DNA of 47,133 bases from Methylococcales bacterium (lineage in GTDB: Bacteria; Pseudomonadota; Gammaproteobacteria; Methylococcales; Methylomonadaceae). Location of the stretch: NCBI GenBank assembly GCA_028714175.1, contig JAQTMV010000010.1:1-47133 (forward strand), given 5' to 3'. Made by a program: the position numbers and the translations under genes. Shown piece by piece: positions 8,771 through 18,767 of the stretch; within the stretch, counting starts at the first letter, position 1; every line of letters starts with the position of its first letter. Below the pieces are notes generated by a model. That model was not told the origin of the DNA. It saw nothing but the letters and a program-made list of their open reading frames with translations, and ran no database searches.

Positions 8771-9143
8771 TTATTTCGCGGATAAACGCCATAGAAAAGT
8801 CACCACATCAACGGCATTAATGTGGTAGACACCTTTCTGCTTATCCTGATCGCCCTGATTAACCGTATCAATCCGGATAAAGCCGGGTGCACCATTGGCT
8901 ATAGGCTTTTTTCTTTCGCCAATAAGCGCGACTTTGGGGCGGGTTTTTCAAAGTTGTAGCGTTGTCTTAGATAAGACTGTGATTGCCTGAGGTTGTAAAA
9001 ATGCGCAACCGATATGCCCGCTAACCGTTGGTATTGTGTTTGCTTAAAGAGCTGGTGAGCACGCTCGCAAAGCTTTTTAGTAGCCGGTCCGCTGAGGATG
9101 TTATGACGCTCATCAAGCGATGCCGGCATGCGAATATCTTCTT
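8771..9143 (-). pseudogene. Relic of an integrase-core (rve-type) transposase, frameshifted
   Basis: Reading leftward, one frame encodes [19 protein letters not shown], then [17 protein letters not shown] and RQRYNFEKP, and stops near 8899. The adjacent frame takes over at about 8920 with LIGERKKPIANGAPGFIRID and GDQDKQKGVYHINAVD. Together these match the region from the helix-turn-helix into the first catalytic Asp of rve/DDE transposases. Expected catalytic motifs after NAVD are absent, and the frame ends at 8771-8773. The relic is thus 5'-truncated, frameshifted and 3'-truncated. Its upstream end directly abuts the broken RTX gene at about 9143. Between it and topA (8564-8770) I recognise nothing. 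Confidence 0.7.
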
Positions 9144-9709
9144 CCAGATCATGCGGTCGTTGCCGGATTCGCCGAACATCTGATCGTCGCCATCTCCGCC
9201 TGTCAGCGTGTCATTTCCCGAACCGCCGAACAGGAAATCAACGCCGCCTTTGCCAGGGAGGACATCGTTGCCGCTCTGGCCGAAGAGCATGCCACCGCCC
9301 GTGCCGCCCGACAGCGTGTCGTTGCCGGCGCCGCCGAACAGATTGGCACGAGGCAGCGCGCCATTCGTTTCGTTGAGCGAGATCGTTTCGTTCCCCGTTG
9401 TCCGAATGCCTGGATCAATGTCGTATTGGCCACCGTGGCCGTACCCCCGAGCACAGTAACAGCGCCTCCGTTGACAAGGATCGTGCCGGCGGCATTGCGG
9501 CTGATGTCGATTATGTTGTTGGCGGCATCGCCAAATACGCTGATAATGCCGGCACTCGGGGAGAAGACGCCGGTGATCGCCTTAGCGGAGACGTCTCCGT
9601 TCCCCCACGCTGCGGACTGTCGCGCGTCGATGTTGTCGGTGTTGATATCACCGCGCGCGAACGCGAGGATGGACTCGTCGAAGCTGGAAGCGATGAAGTC
9701 GGGTGTCAT
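9144..9709 (-). pseudogene. Truncated, frameshifted RTX calcium-binding protein gene
   Basis: The ATG at 9709 has an AGGAG ribosome binding site. The first frame encodes about 105 residues without a signal peptide (FIASSFDESILAFARGDINT, then NNIIDISRN and TLIQAFGQ). A one-base change near 9394 moves the continuation to another frame. That frame has hemolysin-type nonapeptides: [43 protein letters not shown] and [13 protein letters not shown]. These motifs bind Ca2+ in proteins usually exported by type I secretion, whose signal lies at the C-terminus. The gene breaks off after RMIW at about 9143, where transposase-relic sequence begins, so the secretion signal is gone. Base composition is visibly more GC-rich than the neighbours. 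Confidence 0.8.
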
Positions 9710-10004
9710 CGCTTGCTCCTTGCTGCTGCGATTAAATTTGGCTCATAGCGGCTCCTGTGGTTGATCAGTTGACTGGTTTTGCCGGCGATAACCGGTGAAT
9801 GGAGCCGGTGTCCGTATGCAAAATACGCTGGCGGTTCGATGGACGTTTCCCCACAGTGTACAGGAATAATAAACGCTCTTTTTACTAGACTTTGCGGTGC
9901 TTTTACTCCTTTTTATCTCAGGCGACAAAATTAATTTTCAGATAAGTATTTACGTTTTATTTGCTCCCAACAGTGCTGCGTTGGACAAATGACTCCTTAA
10001 TTGA

Positions 10005-10259
10005 GTGGCTGATACCATTCCGGTTCGTGTTGTCGATGAACTTGACGTGGCCAAACCGGGGTTTAGCCGTATTGCGCCCGCCGTTACCGGGAGGCCGTCC
10101 TGCCAAATTTCCCTCACAGACCCGGATGCCTGTTCCATGAAAACACGGGGCGAAGGCATCGTCGGCTACAGCGTCCAGACTGAGGTGGATGTTAAACGCC
10201 ACTTGTTTGTGGACTATGAGGTAACCAGTGCCGGAACCGGCCGAGACCCCCGCTGACTT
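10005..10259 (+). pseudogene. Internally deleted IS1182-type transposase relic
   Basis: The frame starts with TIPVRVVDELDVAKPGFSR and ATGRP-like TGRPS, matching the N-terminal end of IS1182-family transposases. It then jumps directly to ISLTDPDACSMKTRGEGIVG, YSVQTEVDV and DYEVTSAGTGRD, which belong to the catalytic core some 200 residues later. It stops at 10257-10259. The middle and the C-terminal end are therefore missing. No inverted repeats are visible. The adjoining 295 bp (9710-10004), upstream of the RTX relic, contain no recognisable gene. Confidence 0.7.
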
Positions 10260-10280
10260 CGCTGGCAAAGGCAGCACTCC

Positions 10281-13200
10281 TTACAACAAAACCCGCTCTA
10301 TACCGCCTTTTGCCGCCTGCTTGATATAGCTTTTCATCCAGTCCTTGCCCAGTATATGCCGGGCAATTTCCACGACAATGTAATCCACTTCCAGGTGGTC
10401 CCCGTCGTCCCGATAGCGCTGCAAGCCCTGCAGGCACGATGGGCAGGAAGTCAGCATTTTAACCGCCCTATCGTAACCATCAGCGCGTAGCCTGGTTGTA
10501 TCCTCCAGCAATTCGGCCGCTTTGCGGAAACGCACTTGCGTTGAAATATCCGGGCGCGCAACCGCCAAAGTACCCGATTCCCCGCAACAACGTTCTGATT
10601 TATTAACCGTCGTGCCGATCAGACCGCTGACAGTCTTCATTGCGTCCTGTTGTTTCAATGGACTATGGCAAGGGTCGTGATACAGATAACGGTTACCGTT
10701 AACACCGTCCAGTTTTACGCCTTTCTCAAGCAGATATTCGTGAATATCGATCATGCGGCAACCGGGGAAAATCTTGTCGAATTCGTAATCCAGCAATTGA
10801 TCCAGGCAGGTGCCACAACTGACTACAACGGTTTTGATGTCGAGATAATTCAAGGTATTGGCAACCCGGTGAAACAGCACGCGATTATCGGTGGTGATTT
10901 TCTGCGCCTTGTCGTTCTGGCCGGCTGCGCGCTGCGGGAAGCCGCAGCACAAATAGCCCGGCGGCAAGACCGTCTGCACGCCGATCTCATAGAGCATGGC
11001 CTGGGTCGCCAAACCGACTTGTGAAAACAGACGTTCGGAACCGCAACCTGGAAAATAAAACACCGCTTCGGAATCGGCGCGGGTTTTATTGCGGTCACGA
11101 ATGATAGGCACAATTTGATCACTCTCGATATCCAGCAATGCTCTTGCTGTTTTGGACGGCAATTTGCCCGGCATTTTTTGATTCGTGAAATGAATCACAT
11201 ACTCACGCAGCGCCGGTTTGCCTGTCGATGACGGCGGCTGCGCAAGCTGAGCCCGGCCCCAAGGTCTGAGGAAAAAATTGCCCAACCGTTGCGCTTTATA
11301 AGACCACTCGATGAGCAGTTTGCGCATAACCTTAATGCTATTGGGACGGTTGGTAGATAAAAATGCAATCGCCGCTGCTTTTACCGGGTTAAAGCTCTGC
11401 TTGCCCATTTTATGCAGCAGATTGCGCATGTTCATCGAGACTTCGCCAAAATCAATGTCAACCGGACACGGGTTGAAACATTTGTGGCATACGGTGCAAT
11501 GCTCAGCCACGTCCTCAAATTCTTTCCAATGGGTGATGGAAATGCCGCGCCGGGTCTGCTCTTCATACAGAAACGCTTCGATCAGCAAGGAGGTGGCCAG
11601 AATTTTATTGCGTGGCGAATACAACAGGTTGGCCCGCGGCACATGCGTGGAACACACCGGTTTACATTTTCCGCAACGCAGACAATCCTTGACAGAATCG
11701 GAAATCGCGCCGATATCGCTTTGCTGCATGATCAGCGATTCAAAACCCATCAGACTGAACGAAGTGGTATAAGCCGCGCTCAGGTTGGCACCCGGCATCA
11801 GTTTGCCGCGATTGAAGCGCCCTTCGGGATCGATACGCTGTTTGTAAGCATGAAAACTCGCCAGCTCTTCGTTGCTCAGAAATTCGTATTTGGTAATGCC
11901 GATGCCATGCTCGCCGGAGATTACGCCGCCCAGGGAACGAGCCAGAGTCATGATACGGGCTACTGCGCCGTTGGCTTCATGCAGCATCTCGTAGTGATCG
12001 GAGTTAACCGGCAAATTGGTATGCACATTGCCGTCACCGGCATGCATGTGCAGCGCGACAAATACGCGGCCGCGCAGAATATCTTTGTGTACGGCCTCGA
12101 TTCGTTCGATGACTGGCCGGAAATTGTCACCTTCGAAAATTTCCATTAAGCGTGGCAGCAATTCCTGCTTCCAGGACACGCGGAGCGAATGATCCTGCAA
12201 GCGATGAAACAGTGTCGGATGTTCCGCGCGATTGGTCAGTCCGCTAACGCTGATACCGAGTTCGTTGAAAAAGGCTTCAGCCTGTTGCAAAGGTAAATCC
12301 AGATTGTGATACAACCACTGCCAGCGGTCACGCACCTCTGCAATCGTAATTAATGCAAGGCTACGCCGGTCGCCAAACAGCTCGGTTTTATCGACGCTGT
12401 CTTCATAAGATCGCAGCGGCAAGTCACCTTCCAACAGTTGACTCAACGCATCGCAAAGCCTTAATTTGTTGCGCAGTGATAATTCGATATTGATGCGTTC
12501 GATGCCGTCGCAGTAAGCGCCCATACGCGGTAGCGGAATCACGACGTCCTCATTAATTTTGAAGGCATTGGTATGCTTGGCTATGGCTGCGGTACGCGCC
12601 CGGTCCAGCCAGAATGTCTTCCGGGTTTCCGGGCTGACGGCGATAAAACCTTCAGCATCGCGTGCATTACACAAGCGCACCACTTCCGAGGCTGCCAAAG
12701 CGACTTGTTTATCGTCGTCGCCAACAATGTCTCCGATCAGCACCATTTTCGGCCGGCCGTGGTGCTTGGCTTTGCTGGCATAGCCCACGGCTTTGACATA
12801 ACGCTCGTCCAGATGCTCAAGACCGGCCAGCATCACCCGTGCGTTGCCGCTTTTAGGCAATGCCGCCAGATAATCGCGAATCTCGACAATTGCCGGGACC
12901 GCCTCACGAACCTGACCGAAAAATTCAATACAGAAGGTGCGGGTTTGTGGCGGCATCTTGTGCAAAATCCAGCGCGCCGATGTGATGATGCCATCGCAGC
13001 CTTCTTTTTGGATGCCCGGCAAGCCACCGAGAAACTTGTCGGTAACGTCCTTACCCAGTTCGTCCTTGCGGAAATGCGCGCCGGGGATGACCAGTTGCTC
13101 TTCAGACAGTAATTGCCGTTTCCTGGCATCGAAACGCTTCAGCACAAAGTTTGCCTGCGCCTGGTCATGAATCTTGCCGAGATTGTGATTGAAACGTTCA

Positions 13201-14237
13201 ACCTCCAGCCAATTGCCGTCCGGCGCCACCATCCGCCAGGACAGCAGATTGTCCAGCGCCGTCCCCCAAAGCACGGCCTTTTTGCCGCCAGCGTTCATCG
13301 CCACATTGCCGCCTACACAGGACGCATCCGCCGAAGTAGGATCGCAGGCAAATACCAGGCCGGCATTTTCGGCGATATCCATGACGCGTCGCGTCACTAC
13401 ACCAGCACCCGTATGAATCGTTGCGTAAGCCTGTTCGACACCCGGCAGACTGGTCGCATGTTCCACACGGCCTATGTCTGCCAGCTTTTCGGTATTAATC
13501 ACTGCCGAATAGGGTGTCAATGGCACAGCACCGCCGGTATAGCCGGTACCGCCACCGCGTGGAATAATGGTAAGCCCCAGCTTGATGCAGTCGCGCACCA
13601 GGTGACTGACTTCCTCCTCATTAGACGGATACAACACTACAAACGGATATTCGACCCGCCAGTCTGTAGCGTCGGTCACATGCGACACGCGGGCAAAACC
13701 GTCAAAACAGATATTGTCCTTGCGCGTATGTTTGGATAACAACGCCAAGGCTTTCCGGCGCATTTCCCGGGTGCGGTCGAAATGAGCTTCGAAGGCATTG
13801 ACGGCCTGCTGTGCGGCTTCAAGCAACAACGCAACCCGCCTGGCCCGATCCGGATATTCGTTTTCATGTTCGGCTTGACGTTTCTTCATCTGCCGGAGTC
13901 GGTGGCGTAACGCTTCCAGTAATGCCCGGCGGCGTTTGCGGTTATCAAGCAGATCGTCCTCAAGATAAGGATTGCGCTGCACCGCCCAAATATCGCCCAG
14001 CACCTCAAAAAGCATCTTCGCGGAACGGCCTGTTATCCGTTCGTGACGTAACGATTCCAGAAGCTGCCAGTTCTCTTCACCCAGCAAACGGATGACGATT
14101 TCACGGTCGGAAAAAGACGTATAGTTATAGGGAATTTCACGTAGCCGTGTCGGCGACACTTCGGAAAACAAGGAAGAGAATTTTGAATCCACTGATATTC
14201 TGCGTAATGATGGGGTTGACAGCGCCCATTGTAACAC
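10281..14237 (-). CDS. DUF3683-type FAD/FMN oxidase fused to a GlcF-like Fe-S/CCG module
   Basis: This 1318-residue fusion enzyme probably oxidises a 2-hydroxy acid such as D-lactate or glycolate at the membrane; the substrate is not visible. The order is a DUF3683-like N-terminus ([20 protein letters not shown]) and a PCMH FAD-binding domain at about 220-390 ([38 protein letters not shown]). A GlcD-type C-terminal cap follows ([21 protein letters not shown]). Next come two 4Fe-4S motifs ([16 protein letters not shown] and [16 protein letters not shown]) and two CCG domains ([18 protein letters not shown]) as in GlcF and heterodisulfide reductases. The 14237 start is a GTG; a second GTG at 14192 (VDSKFSSLF) is equally possible. 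It stands alone, with relics downstream. Confidence 0.88.
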   Translation of the reverse strand: MLQWALSTPSLRRISVDSKFSSLFSEVSPTRLREIPYNYTSFSDREIVIRLLGEENWQLLESLRHERITGRSAKMLFEVLGDIWAVQRNPYLEDDLLDNRKRRRALLEALRHRLRQMKKRQAEHENEYPDRARRVALLLEAAQQAVNAFEAHFDRTREMRRKALALLSKHTRKDNICFDGFARVSHVTDATDWRVEYPFVVLYPSNEEEVSHLVRDCIKLGLTIIPRGGGTGYTGGAVPLTPYSAVINTEKLADIGRVEHATSLPGVEQAYATIHTGAGVVTRRVMDIAENAGLVFACDPTSADASCVGGNVAMNAGGKKAVLWGTALDNLLSWRMVAPDGNWLEVERFNHNLGKIHDQAQANFVLKRFDARKRQLLSEEQLVIPGAHFRKDELGKDVTDKFLGGLPGIQKEGCDGIITSARWILHKMPPQTRTFCIEFFGQVREAVPAIVEIRDYLAALPKSGNARVMLAGLEHLDERYVKAVGYASKAKHHGRPKMVLIGDIVGDDDKQVALAASEVVRLCNARDAEGFIAVSPETRKTFWLDRARTAAIAKHTNAFKINEDVVIPLPRMGAYCDGIERINIELSLRNKLRLCDALSQLLEGDLPLRSYEDSVDKTELFGDRRSLALITIAEVRDRWQWLYHNLDLPLQQAEAFFNELGISVSGLTNRAEHPTLFHRLQDHSLRVSWKQELLPRLMEIFEGDNFRPVIERIEAVHKDILRGRVFVALHMHAGDGNVHTNLPVNSDHYEMLHEANGAVARIMTLARSLGGVISGEHGIGITKYEFLSNEELASFHAYKQRIDPEGRFNRGKLMPGANLSAAYTTSFSLMGFESLIMQQSDIGAISDSVKDCLRCGKCKPVCSTHVPRANLLYSPRNKILATSLLIEAFLYEEQTRRGISITHWKEFEDVAEHCTVCHKCFNPCPVDIDFGEVSMNMRNLLHKMGKQSFNPVKAAAIAFLSTNRPNSIKVMRKLLIEWSYKAQRLGNFFLRPWGRAQLAQPPSSTGKPALREYVIHFTNQKMPGKLPSKTARALLDIESDQIVPIIRDRNKTRADSEAVFYFPGCGSERLFSQVGLATQAMLYEIGVQTVLPPGYLCCGFPQRAAGQNDKAQKITTDNRVLFHRVANTLNYLDIKTVVVSCGTCLDQLLDYEFDKIFPGCRMIDIHEYLLEKGVKLDGVNGNRYLYHDPCHSPLKQQDAMKTVSGLIGTTVNKSERCCGESGTLAVARPDISTQVRFRKAAELLEDTTRLRADGYDRAVKMLTSCPSCLQGLQRYRDDGDHLEVDYIVVEIARHILGKDWMKSYIKQAAKGGIERVLL

Positions 14238-14632
14238 TCTCTTTATCGTTTTCTAAGCTACCTGATCGGCAGTGAACGAAGTATCTGTTAATGGCCAGTC
14301 AGCAAGTATTTAAAGGAGGGCTGAAAAAGAAGATGATTATCCATCATTCACACAATTTTATGCGGAAGGTGAAAGCTATCGATACTCATGGCCGCATGGT
14401 TATTACCATGAGACTGATAATATGCTTCATGCCGAGGTAACCAGTCTCGTTTTTTCACTTGATTGATGCTATTAACATGATGCTTGATGCAGAAAATAAA
14501 CTCATGCCCACTCCTAAACGGCACCCTTAATGGAGGGGCAAAAGAATATTGCCCACCCCGTGAGCTACTTGCTATTGAGAAAATTGCAAGCAATTGGTTT
14601 TTAAAAACATTTCTGTCTTTTAGTAATTAGCC
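14238..14632. other. Gene-poor interval upstream of the dehydrogenase
   Basis: The 395 bp hold the presumed promoter of the leftward dehydrogenase. A leftward open frame at 14348-14593 (81 codons) has no recognisable motif, signal peptide or convincing ribosome binding site, so I do not call it. No tRNA, terminator or repeat stands out. Confidence 0.4.
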
Positions 14633-14722
14633 TTACTTATGAGCTGGTATATTTTTGATAAACACATAAGCACAAGCAACTGCTATGCCAAAAATACCGG
14701 TAAGAATAATATCTAATATCAT
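14633..14722 (-). CDS. Possible 29-residue single-span membrane protein
   Basis: A short leftward frame starts at an ATG (14720-14722) with an AGGAG sequence ten bases upstream and stops at 14633-14635. The product, MILDIILTGIFGIAVACAYV plus FIKNIPAHK, is one hydrophobic segment followed by a short basic tail. Its form recalls KdpF or small respiratory-complex subunits, but no kdp or oxidase genes are nearby and no homology is claimed. The flanking sequence is AT-rich and gene-free: 14723-15044 holds only a large hairpin at 14923-14967. Proof of coding would need conservation or expression data. Confidence 0.4.
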   Translation of the reverse strand: MILDIILTGIFGIAVACAYVFIKNIPAHK

Positions 14723-14922
14723 AGTAATGACGCTCCTATTAATTAATTTAATATTTTCCCCAAGATTCATCAAAAATTCTCAATAATGAACATGGGCAGT
14801 CCTTGGAAAGAACTTACAAATTAGTCAGCTATTTCCATGCCAAATTTATTTAATTAAATAATATGAGTAAAATCAAGCCTCATGGCAGAGCATGGATGAT
14901 TTTAAAGAGAAGGGGGAAATGT

Positions 14923-14967
14923 CAGCGGTTGAAACAAACCATTGCTACTGGTTTATTTCAACCGCTG
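14923..14967. repeat. Long inverted repeat (19-bp arms, 7-nt loop)
   Basis: CAGCGGTTGAAACAAACCA at 14923-14941 is followed, after a 7-nt loop, by its reverse complement at 14949-14967 with one mismatch. The stem is far longer than a typical intrinsic terminator and no T-run follows on either side. It lies about 80 bp beyond the 3' end of the dynamin gene, so a role in ending or stabilising that mRNA is possible. Confidence 0.7.
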
Positions 14968-15044
14968 CTGTTTCTGAAGGGATATTGTTGTATCTGTCAT
15001 TTCTCCAATCAGCTAGTGAGAAAAAGTGTTGCCCAGCGAACCAA

Positions 15045-17399
15045 CTAATATACCTGTGAATAGCTTTCCCTAACTTCCTTAAGCTCCAATGCTATTTCAC
15101 GGCGCATTCGAAAATCACGTCTGGAATGTACAATGTTATACGGAATATTGGGATTTCTTTCATATTTAACCGCTGTGCGGATAAGGCCTATCCATTGTCT
15201 GTCATTGTCTTCCATCTCTTTAAAGCGATTACGAATCCGCTCCAGCTCCTGATTACAATAGGTAACAAACCCTGCGGCATAAAACACGCTATTTTTCAGA
15301 TAGTCTTTTAGAGCGGCTAAATCGCCATTAATTTCTTCAACGACTTGCTCAAAATTAACGGGTTCGGGTAATTTTTCCTGTTCTTCCGATATTTTCCTGG
15401 CCGGATTAGCCTGCTCGGTAGACAATGAATTGGTCATGTCCTGACTAATCGCCGCTTTAATCGCTGTTTTGACAGTTCTCCCGACTGCGGGCGGAACCAT
15501 GGTTTTATTTGCCCACAAGCCATAGCGCAAATAATGGGTGACATCCTGTTTATTAGCATCCGCGCCCTGGTAAAAGGCTTCCAGGGTTTTAATTTCGGCT
15601 GAACGTTCATTCAACAGGCGTTCGCGCGCTTGCAAAGGTTTCGCTATAAAGGCTTCAACTGCAACGCGGCCAAAACGTAAAAACAACACTTGAAAACCAT
15701 GTCTTATGCGTGCCTGTTCGATACTTTCATCAGCGTTTAGCAAGGCTTTACGCACATCTTCGGTCTCCCACAGCAGCGACTGGGTTTTTTGGACGATTTG
15801 ATCGATCAGCACTTGCAATGATTGCGCTAATTGATCAGTCAGCTCGGTTTCAAATTTTTGCTGAATTTCTCTAAACAGTTCTTCGCGAATTTTGTAATTA
15901 CCTTCGCGCGGGTCGGGCATGGAAATCGTTCTGCCAGCCGTATAGATACGTTTTAATTCATCCATCTGTCCCGTCGTAAGATTGGAAAGCAGAGCTTCAA
16001 TTTTTTCATCATAAGCCGCATGTAAAGTCGCCAGCTCCTGATGCTCGGCGCCCGGCGCATCGGCTTCCTTACGGCCTTGAATGCTTTCGGCATACCAGAC
16101 ATCAAAATCTTTTTTGATGCGCTGCCATTCGCGTCCCCACCATTGATTAAAATCTTTGCCCAGCAGGTCATCTTCTTCTATATCGCCATCGGCTATCCCG
16201 CCATAAACGGGTTCAAGTTTTCCGACAATATCGCCGGCATACTGGCGTATATTGCTGACCAAAGCATCACAACGTTTTTCCAATACCCCTGCCCGATCAT
16301 GGTCAATATAATTATTGATCGTTTCTTTTAATAAAAGTATGCCATCAGTGATTCCCAATTTTTTTAATTTCAATTTATCGTCAGCGCTCCTGGTGCGTCT
16401 TAGCGTATCTTCCGAAGGTAAGCCGAATTCAACCAGGTGAGCGCGCGCGCAAACGGGTATCATTCGTCGCTCGGGAACAGCTGGCCAATAATTTCTGTGT
16501 TTTGCCAGGGTTTCCTTAAAATCAATCTGGTCATCCATAGCATCCGCTTGCGTTAGCACAACAAAAATTTTGTCTGACACTTTAATGCTGGGATCTTCAG
16601 AGTCAGCAATGACCAATATTTCTTTTTCCGGCCCGGTAATTGAAGGCTGTTTCATTTCCTTGGCATAAATAATCGCATCGCAGTCCTTTAGCCGGTCAAT
16701 CGCTTGTTCCGAGTGCATCTGAATGCCCGAATTAAAACCGGGAACATCATGAAAAATAATATCCCGATCACTTCTTAAGCGGACTGTTTTGAGTTGAATA
16801 CGTTTAATGGCTAAAGACTGTGCACGATTTTTGAAAACTGCAGACTGCAATTGTTCATTAATTTCGCTAATATCTATAAATTTTTGAGTAAAGCCATTTT
16901 TTTGTCTGGTAAACTCGTAAATGGCATTCAGATTTTTTTCAGTATCATCAAAATCCTCTTGTATTTCCTTCCTTTCTTTATCGCCCAATGTTCCCGCCAG
17001 CGCATCTTTCCTTTGCTGCTGGAGTTTGCCTATCTCTTCCTTGCTGTAGTATTGAATAGACAGTAGTTGATCCTGTTCAGTCTGGGCCGACCAGATTTCT
17101 GTACTGGTGAACGTACATCTTTCGCGTGCAGAAGGCAGAATCTCTTGCCCTAACCAGGCATTCAGCAGCGCACTCTTGCCGGCTTTTTCCAAACCAATAA
17201 CAGCGACTTCAAAACGATTGGCATGTAATCGCTCCAGTTGCCGGTTTAATCGCGTGTGTTCGGCGTTGAGTTTTTGCACCAGTTCGGGGGCAATGTCTTC
17301 GCTCGTTTTGTTACACAGCGTCACCAATTTATCCGCCAGTACCGAGGTTATTTCTAACCGTGCAAGTTGTTGTTGACAAGTTTCCAGCCAGGTAGCCAT
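15045..17399 (-). CDS. Bacterial dynamin-like GTPase
   Basis: This 784-residue protein carries a large dynamin-type GTPase domain. The P-loop is GLEKAGKS at 69-76, the switch I threonine lies in CTFTSTEIW (near 96-98), G3 is DVPG at 218-221 and G4 is TQAD at 283-286. The rest is predicted helical, as expected for the neck/trunk of membrane-remodelling dynamins. A hydrophobic patch near residues 680-695 (YLKNSVFYAAGFVTYC) may be the membrane paddle. Such proteins act in membrane fusion, fission or stress protection; the specific role is unknown. It is monocistronic, with a hairpin downstream and palindromic repeats upstream. In bacteria dynamins often occur as tandem pairs, but only one is present here. 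Confidence 0.85.
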   Translation of the reverse strand: MATWLETCQQQLARLEITSVLADKLVTLCNKTSEDIAPELVQKLNAEHTRLNRQLERLHANRFEVAVIGLEKAGKSALLNAWLGQEILPSARERCTFTSTEIWSAQTEQDQLLSIQYYSKEEIGKLQQQRKDALAGTLGDKERKEIQEDFDDTEKNLNAIYEFTRQKNGFTQKFIDISEINEQLQSAVFKNRAQSLAIKRIQLKTVRLRSDRDIIFHDVPGFNSGIQMHSEQAIDRLKDCDAIIYAKEMKQPSITGPEKEILVIADSEDPSIKVSDKIFVVLTQADAMDDQIDFKETLAKHRNYWPAVPERRMIPVCARAHLVEFGLPSEDTLRRTRSADDKLKLKKLGITDGILLLKETINNYIDHDRAGVLEKRCDALVSNIRQYAGDIVGKLEPVYGGIADGDIEEDDLLGKDFNQWWGREWQRIKKDFDVWYAESIQGRKEADAPGAEHQELATLHAAYDEKIEALLSNLTTGQMDELKRIYTAGRTISMPDPREGNYKIREELFREIQQKFETELTDQLAQSLQVLIDQIVQKTQSLLWETEDVRKALLNADESIEQARIRHGFQVLFLRFGRVAVEAFIAKPLQARERLLNERSAEIKTLEAFYQGADANKQDVTHYLRYGLWANKTMVPPAVGRTVKTAIKAAISQDMTNSLSTEQANPARKISEEQEKLPEPVNFEQVVEEINGDLAALKDYLKNSVFYAAGFVTYCNQELERIRNRFKEMEDNDRQWIGLIRTAVKYERNPNIPYNIVHSRRDFRMRREIALELKEVRESYSQVY

Positions 17400-17445
17400 A
17401 GATGTTCCAGAGTTGTTAATTGCTTTTTCGGTAGTAATGTGTAGA

Positions 17446-17513
17446 TTGGATTAGGCGAAAGCCGTAACCCAACACATCGAAGCGCCAAATATTGGTTAAC
17501 GCTATCGCTAACC
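17446..17513. repeat. Two REP-like palindromes
   Basis: TTGGATTA and TAACCCAA flank GGCGAAAGCCG-type sequence at 17446-17472. A second hairpin at 17494-17513 pairs GGTTAACGC with GCTAACC. Both carry the TAACCCAAC core. Repeats built on this core are commonly dispersed between genes in proteobacteria. They sit between the 5' end of the dynamin gene and the 3' end of pfp, both leftward. Confidence 0.6.
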
Positions 17514-17537
17514 CAACCTGCGGACCGCTTGAATAGC

Positions 17538-18767
17538 TTAGTGACCTACCGCAACTTTAGCACCCTTGGCCTGACCAATTTCAGCAAGGGTAAGATTGAA
17601 CCAGGGCGTATCGAGATCAAAAGGTTTGCCGCCTTTGATACGCGGGAATTCAATCGCACGCAGAACGCCGCCACGGTCTTCATCATGACCTATTAAGCCG
17701 GATTCACGGCGTAAGGCGCATTCGACAGCAAGGTCGGCGCAAGACTTGATCAGCCGGATGTCTTCAACATTGGACGCGGAGGCTCTGGCAAAATAGCCGG
17801 ATTTTTGCACTAGTGTTTTTTCGGCACCGAGCATTTGCGCGAACTGCTCACCAAACCACTTGCCTGGGTTGACGGCATCGAGCTTTACATGACCGAAAGC
17901 GTCGCGCGGCACTTCCTGGCCCTTGGCCTGCATTTCGGCGACGATGGATTCAACGCCGGCGCCTTCGGAAACGAAGATATTAACGCAGTCTACTTTGTCC
18001 ATTACGGCGCGAAGACGTTTGGCTTCGGCGGCAATATCGATCGTCATTTCCGGAATAAATATACCATGGACTTCAAACGCATTGCGATCGAGGCCGAGCT
18101 CAGGCAACCATTCGGCGCGATCAAGCAACTTACGGTATTCCTGAGCAGTGGCGGCGGTGAGCCAGCCGCAACTGCGCCCCATCACTTCATGGACAATCAG
18201 CATACGTGGGTTGGCGTTGTTTTCGGCAACAACATTCCAAAAGTAACGTGCACCCTGCTCTGCTGCCGTCCAGGCGCCCAGCGATTGCTTGATGGGAAAA
18301 ACATCGTTATCAACCGTTTTGGGCAAACCGATAACGGTGAGGCCGTAATTGTTTTTAGCGAGGAACGCGGCAAGATCCGCAGCAGCGGTATTGGTATCGT
18401 CGCCGCCTATGGTATGGAGAATATCCACGCCATCTTTAACCAATTGGTCGGCAGCCACTTTTTGCGGATCCTGGCCTTCCTGGACCAGTCCGCGTTTTAC
18501 GCAGTCTTTTACGTTAGTCAGTTTAACGCGGCTATTGCCAATCAGCGATCCGCCGAAACGGTGCAGAAGTCCGGCTTTTTCACGTATTGCCGGAGTGACG
18601 GAATAAAAATCGCCAAGCAGCAGCCCTTTGTAGCCGCTACGGTAGCAGATAATTTCAATGGATGGATCGATTTCAGAATAACGCTCGATAAGGCTGCCAA
18701 TAGCTGAGTTCAGGCACGGCGCCAGACCACCCGCGGTAAGAATTGCGACTTTTTTGGGTTTGTTCAT
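17538..18767 (-). CDS. pfp: Pyrophosphate-dependent 6-phosphofructokinase
   Basis: It reversibly phosphorylates fructose 6-phosphate using PPi. In methanotrophs such as Methylococcus capsulatus PPi-PFK participates in RuMP-cycle sugar phosphate interconversion. The nucleotide-site motif reads GGDDTN at 121-126; the second Asp, instead of Gly in ATP-dependent enzymes, is diagnostic of PPi use. The catalytic loop is PKTVDND at 149-155, and MGRSCGW at 196-202 contacts the sugar phosphate. The length of 409 residues fits the PPi-PFK clade of about 400 residues. The ATG at 18767 begins MNKPKKVAILTAGG. It appears monocistronic. An imperfect palindrome (TGCAC-N7-GTGCA) lies about 115 bp upstream. 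Confidence 0.93.
   Translation of the reverse strand: MNKPKKVAILTAGGLAPCLNSAIGSLIERYSEIDPSIEIICYRSGYKGLLLGDFYSVTPAIREKAGLLHRFGGSLIGNSRVKLTNVKDCVKRGLVQEGQDPQKVAADQLVKDGVDILHTIGGDDTNTAAADLAAFLAKNNYGLTVIGLPKTVDNDVFPIKQSLGAWTAAEQGARYFWNVVAENNANPRMLIVHEVMGRSCGWLTAATAQEYRKLLDRAEWLPELGLDRNAFEVHGIFIPEMTIDIAAEAKRLRAVMDKVDCVNIFVSEGAGVESIVAEMQAKGQEVPRDAFGHVKLDAVNPGKWFGEQFAQMLGAEKTLVQKSGYFARASASNVEDIRLIKSCADLAVECALRRESGLIGHDEDRGGVLRAIEFPRIKGGKPFDLDTPWFNLTLAEIGQAKGAKVAVGH

Noticed and set aside
8583-8828. 81-codon rightward frame after topA
   Set aside because: It partly overlaps the antisense of the transposase relic, has no ribosome binding site and no recognisable product.
9120-9764. 214-codon rightward Ala/Arg-rich frame
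   Set aside because: Antisense to RTX nonapeptide repeats, which account for the open frame and composition.
11412-12149. 245-codon rightward open frame
   Set aside because: Antisense shadow of the large dehydrogenase gene in GC-rich DNA.
14863-15048. 61-codon rightward frame
   Set aside because: It runs across the long hairpin at 14923-14967 and has no protein features.
17835-18707. 290-codon rightward open frame
   Set aside because: It is antisense to pfp, whose family motifs fix the coding strand; the product has no recognisable motif.
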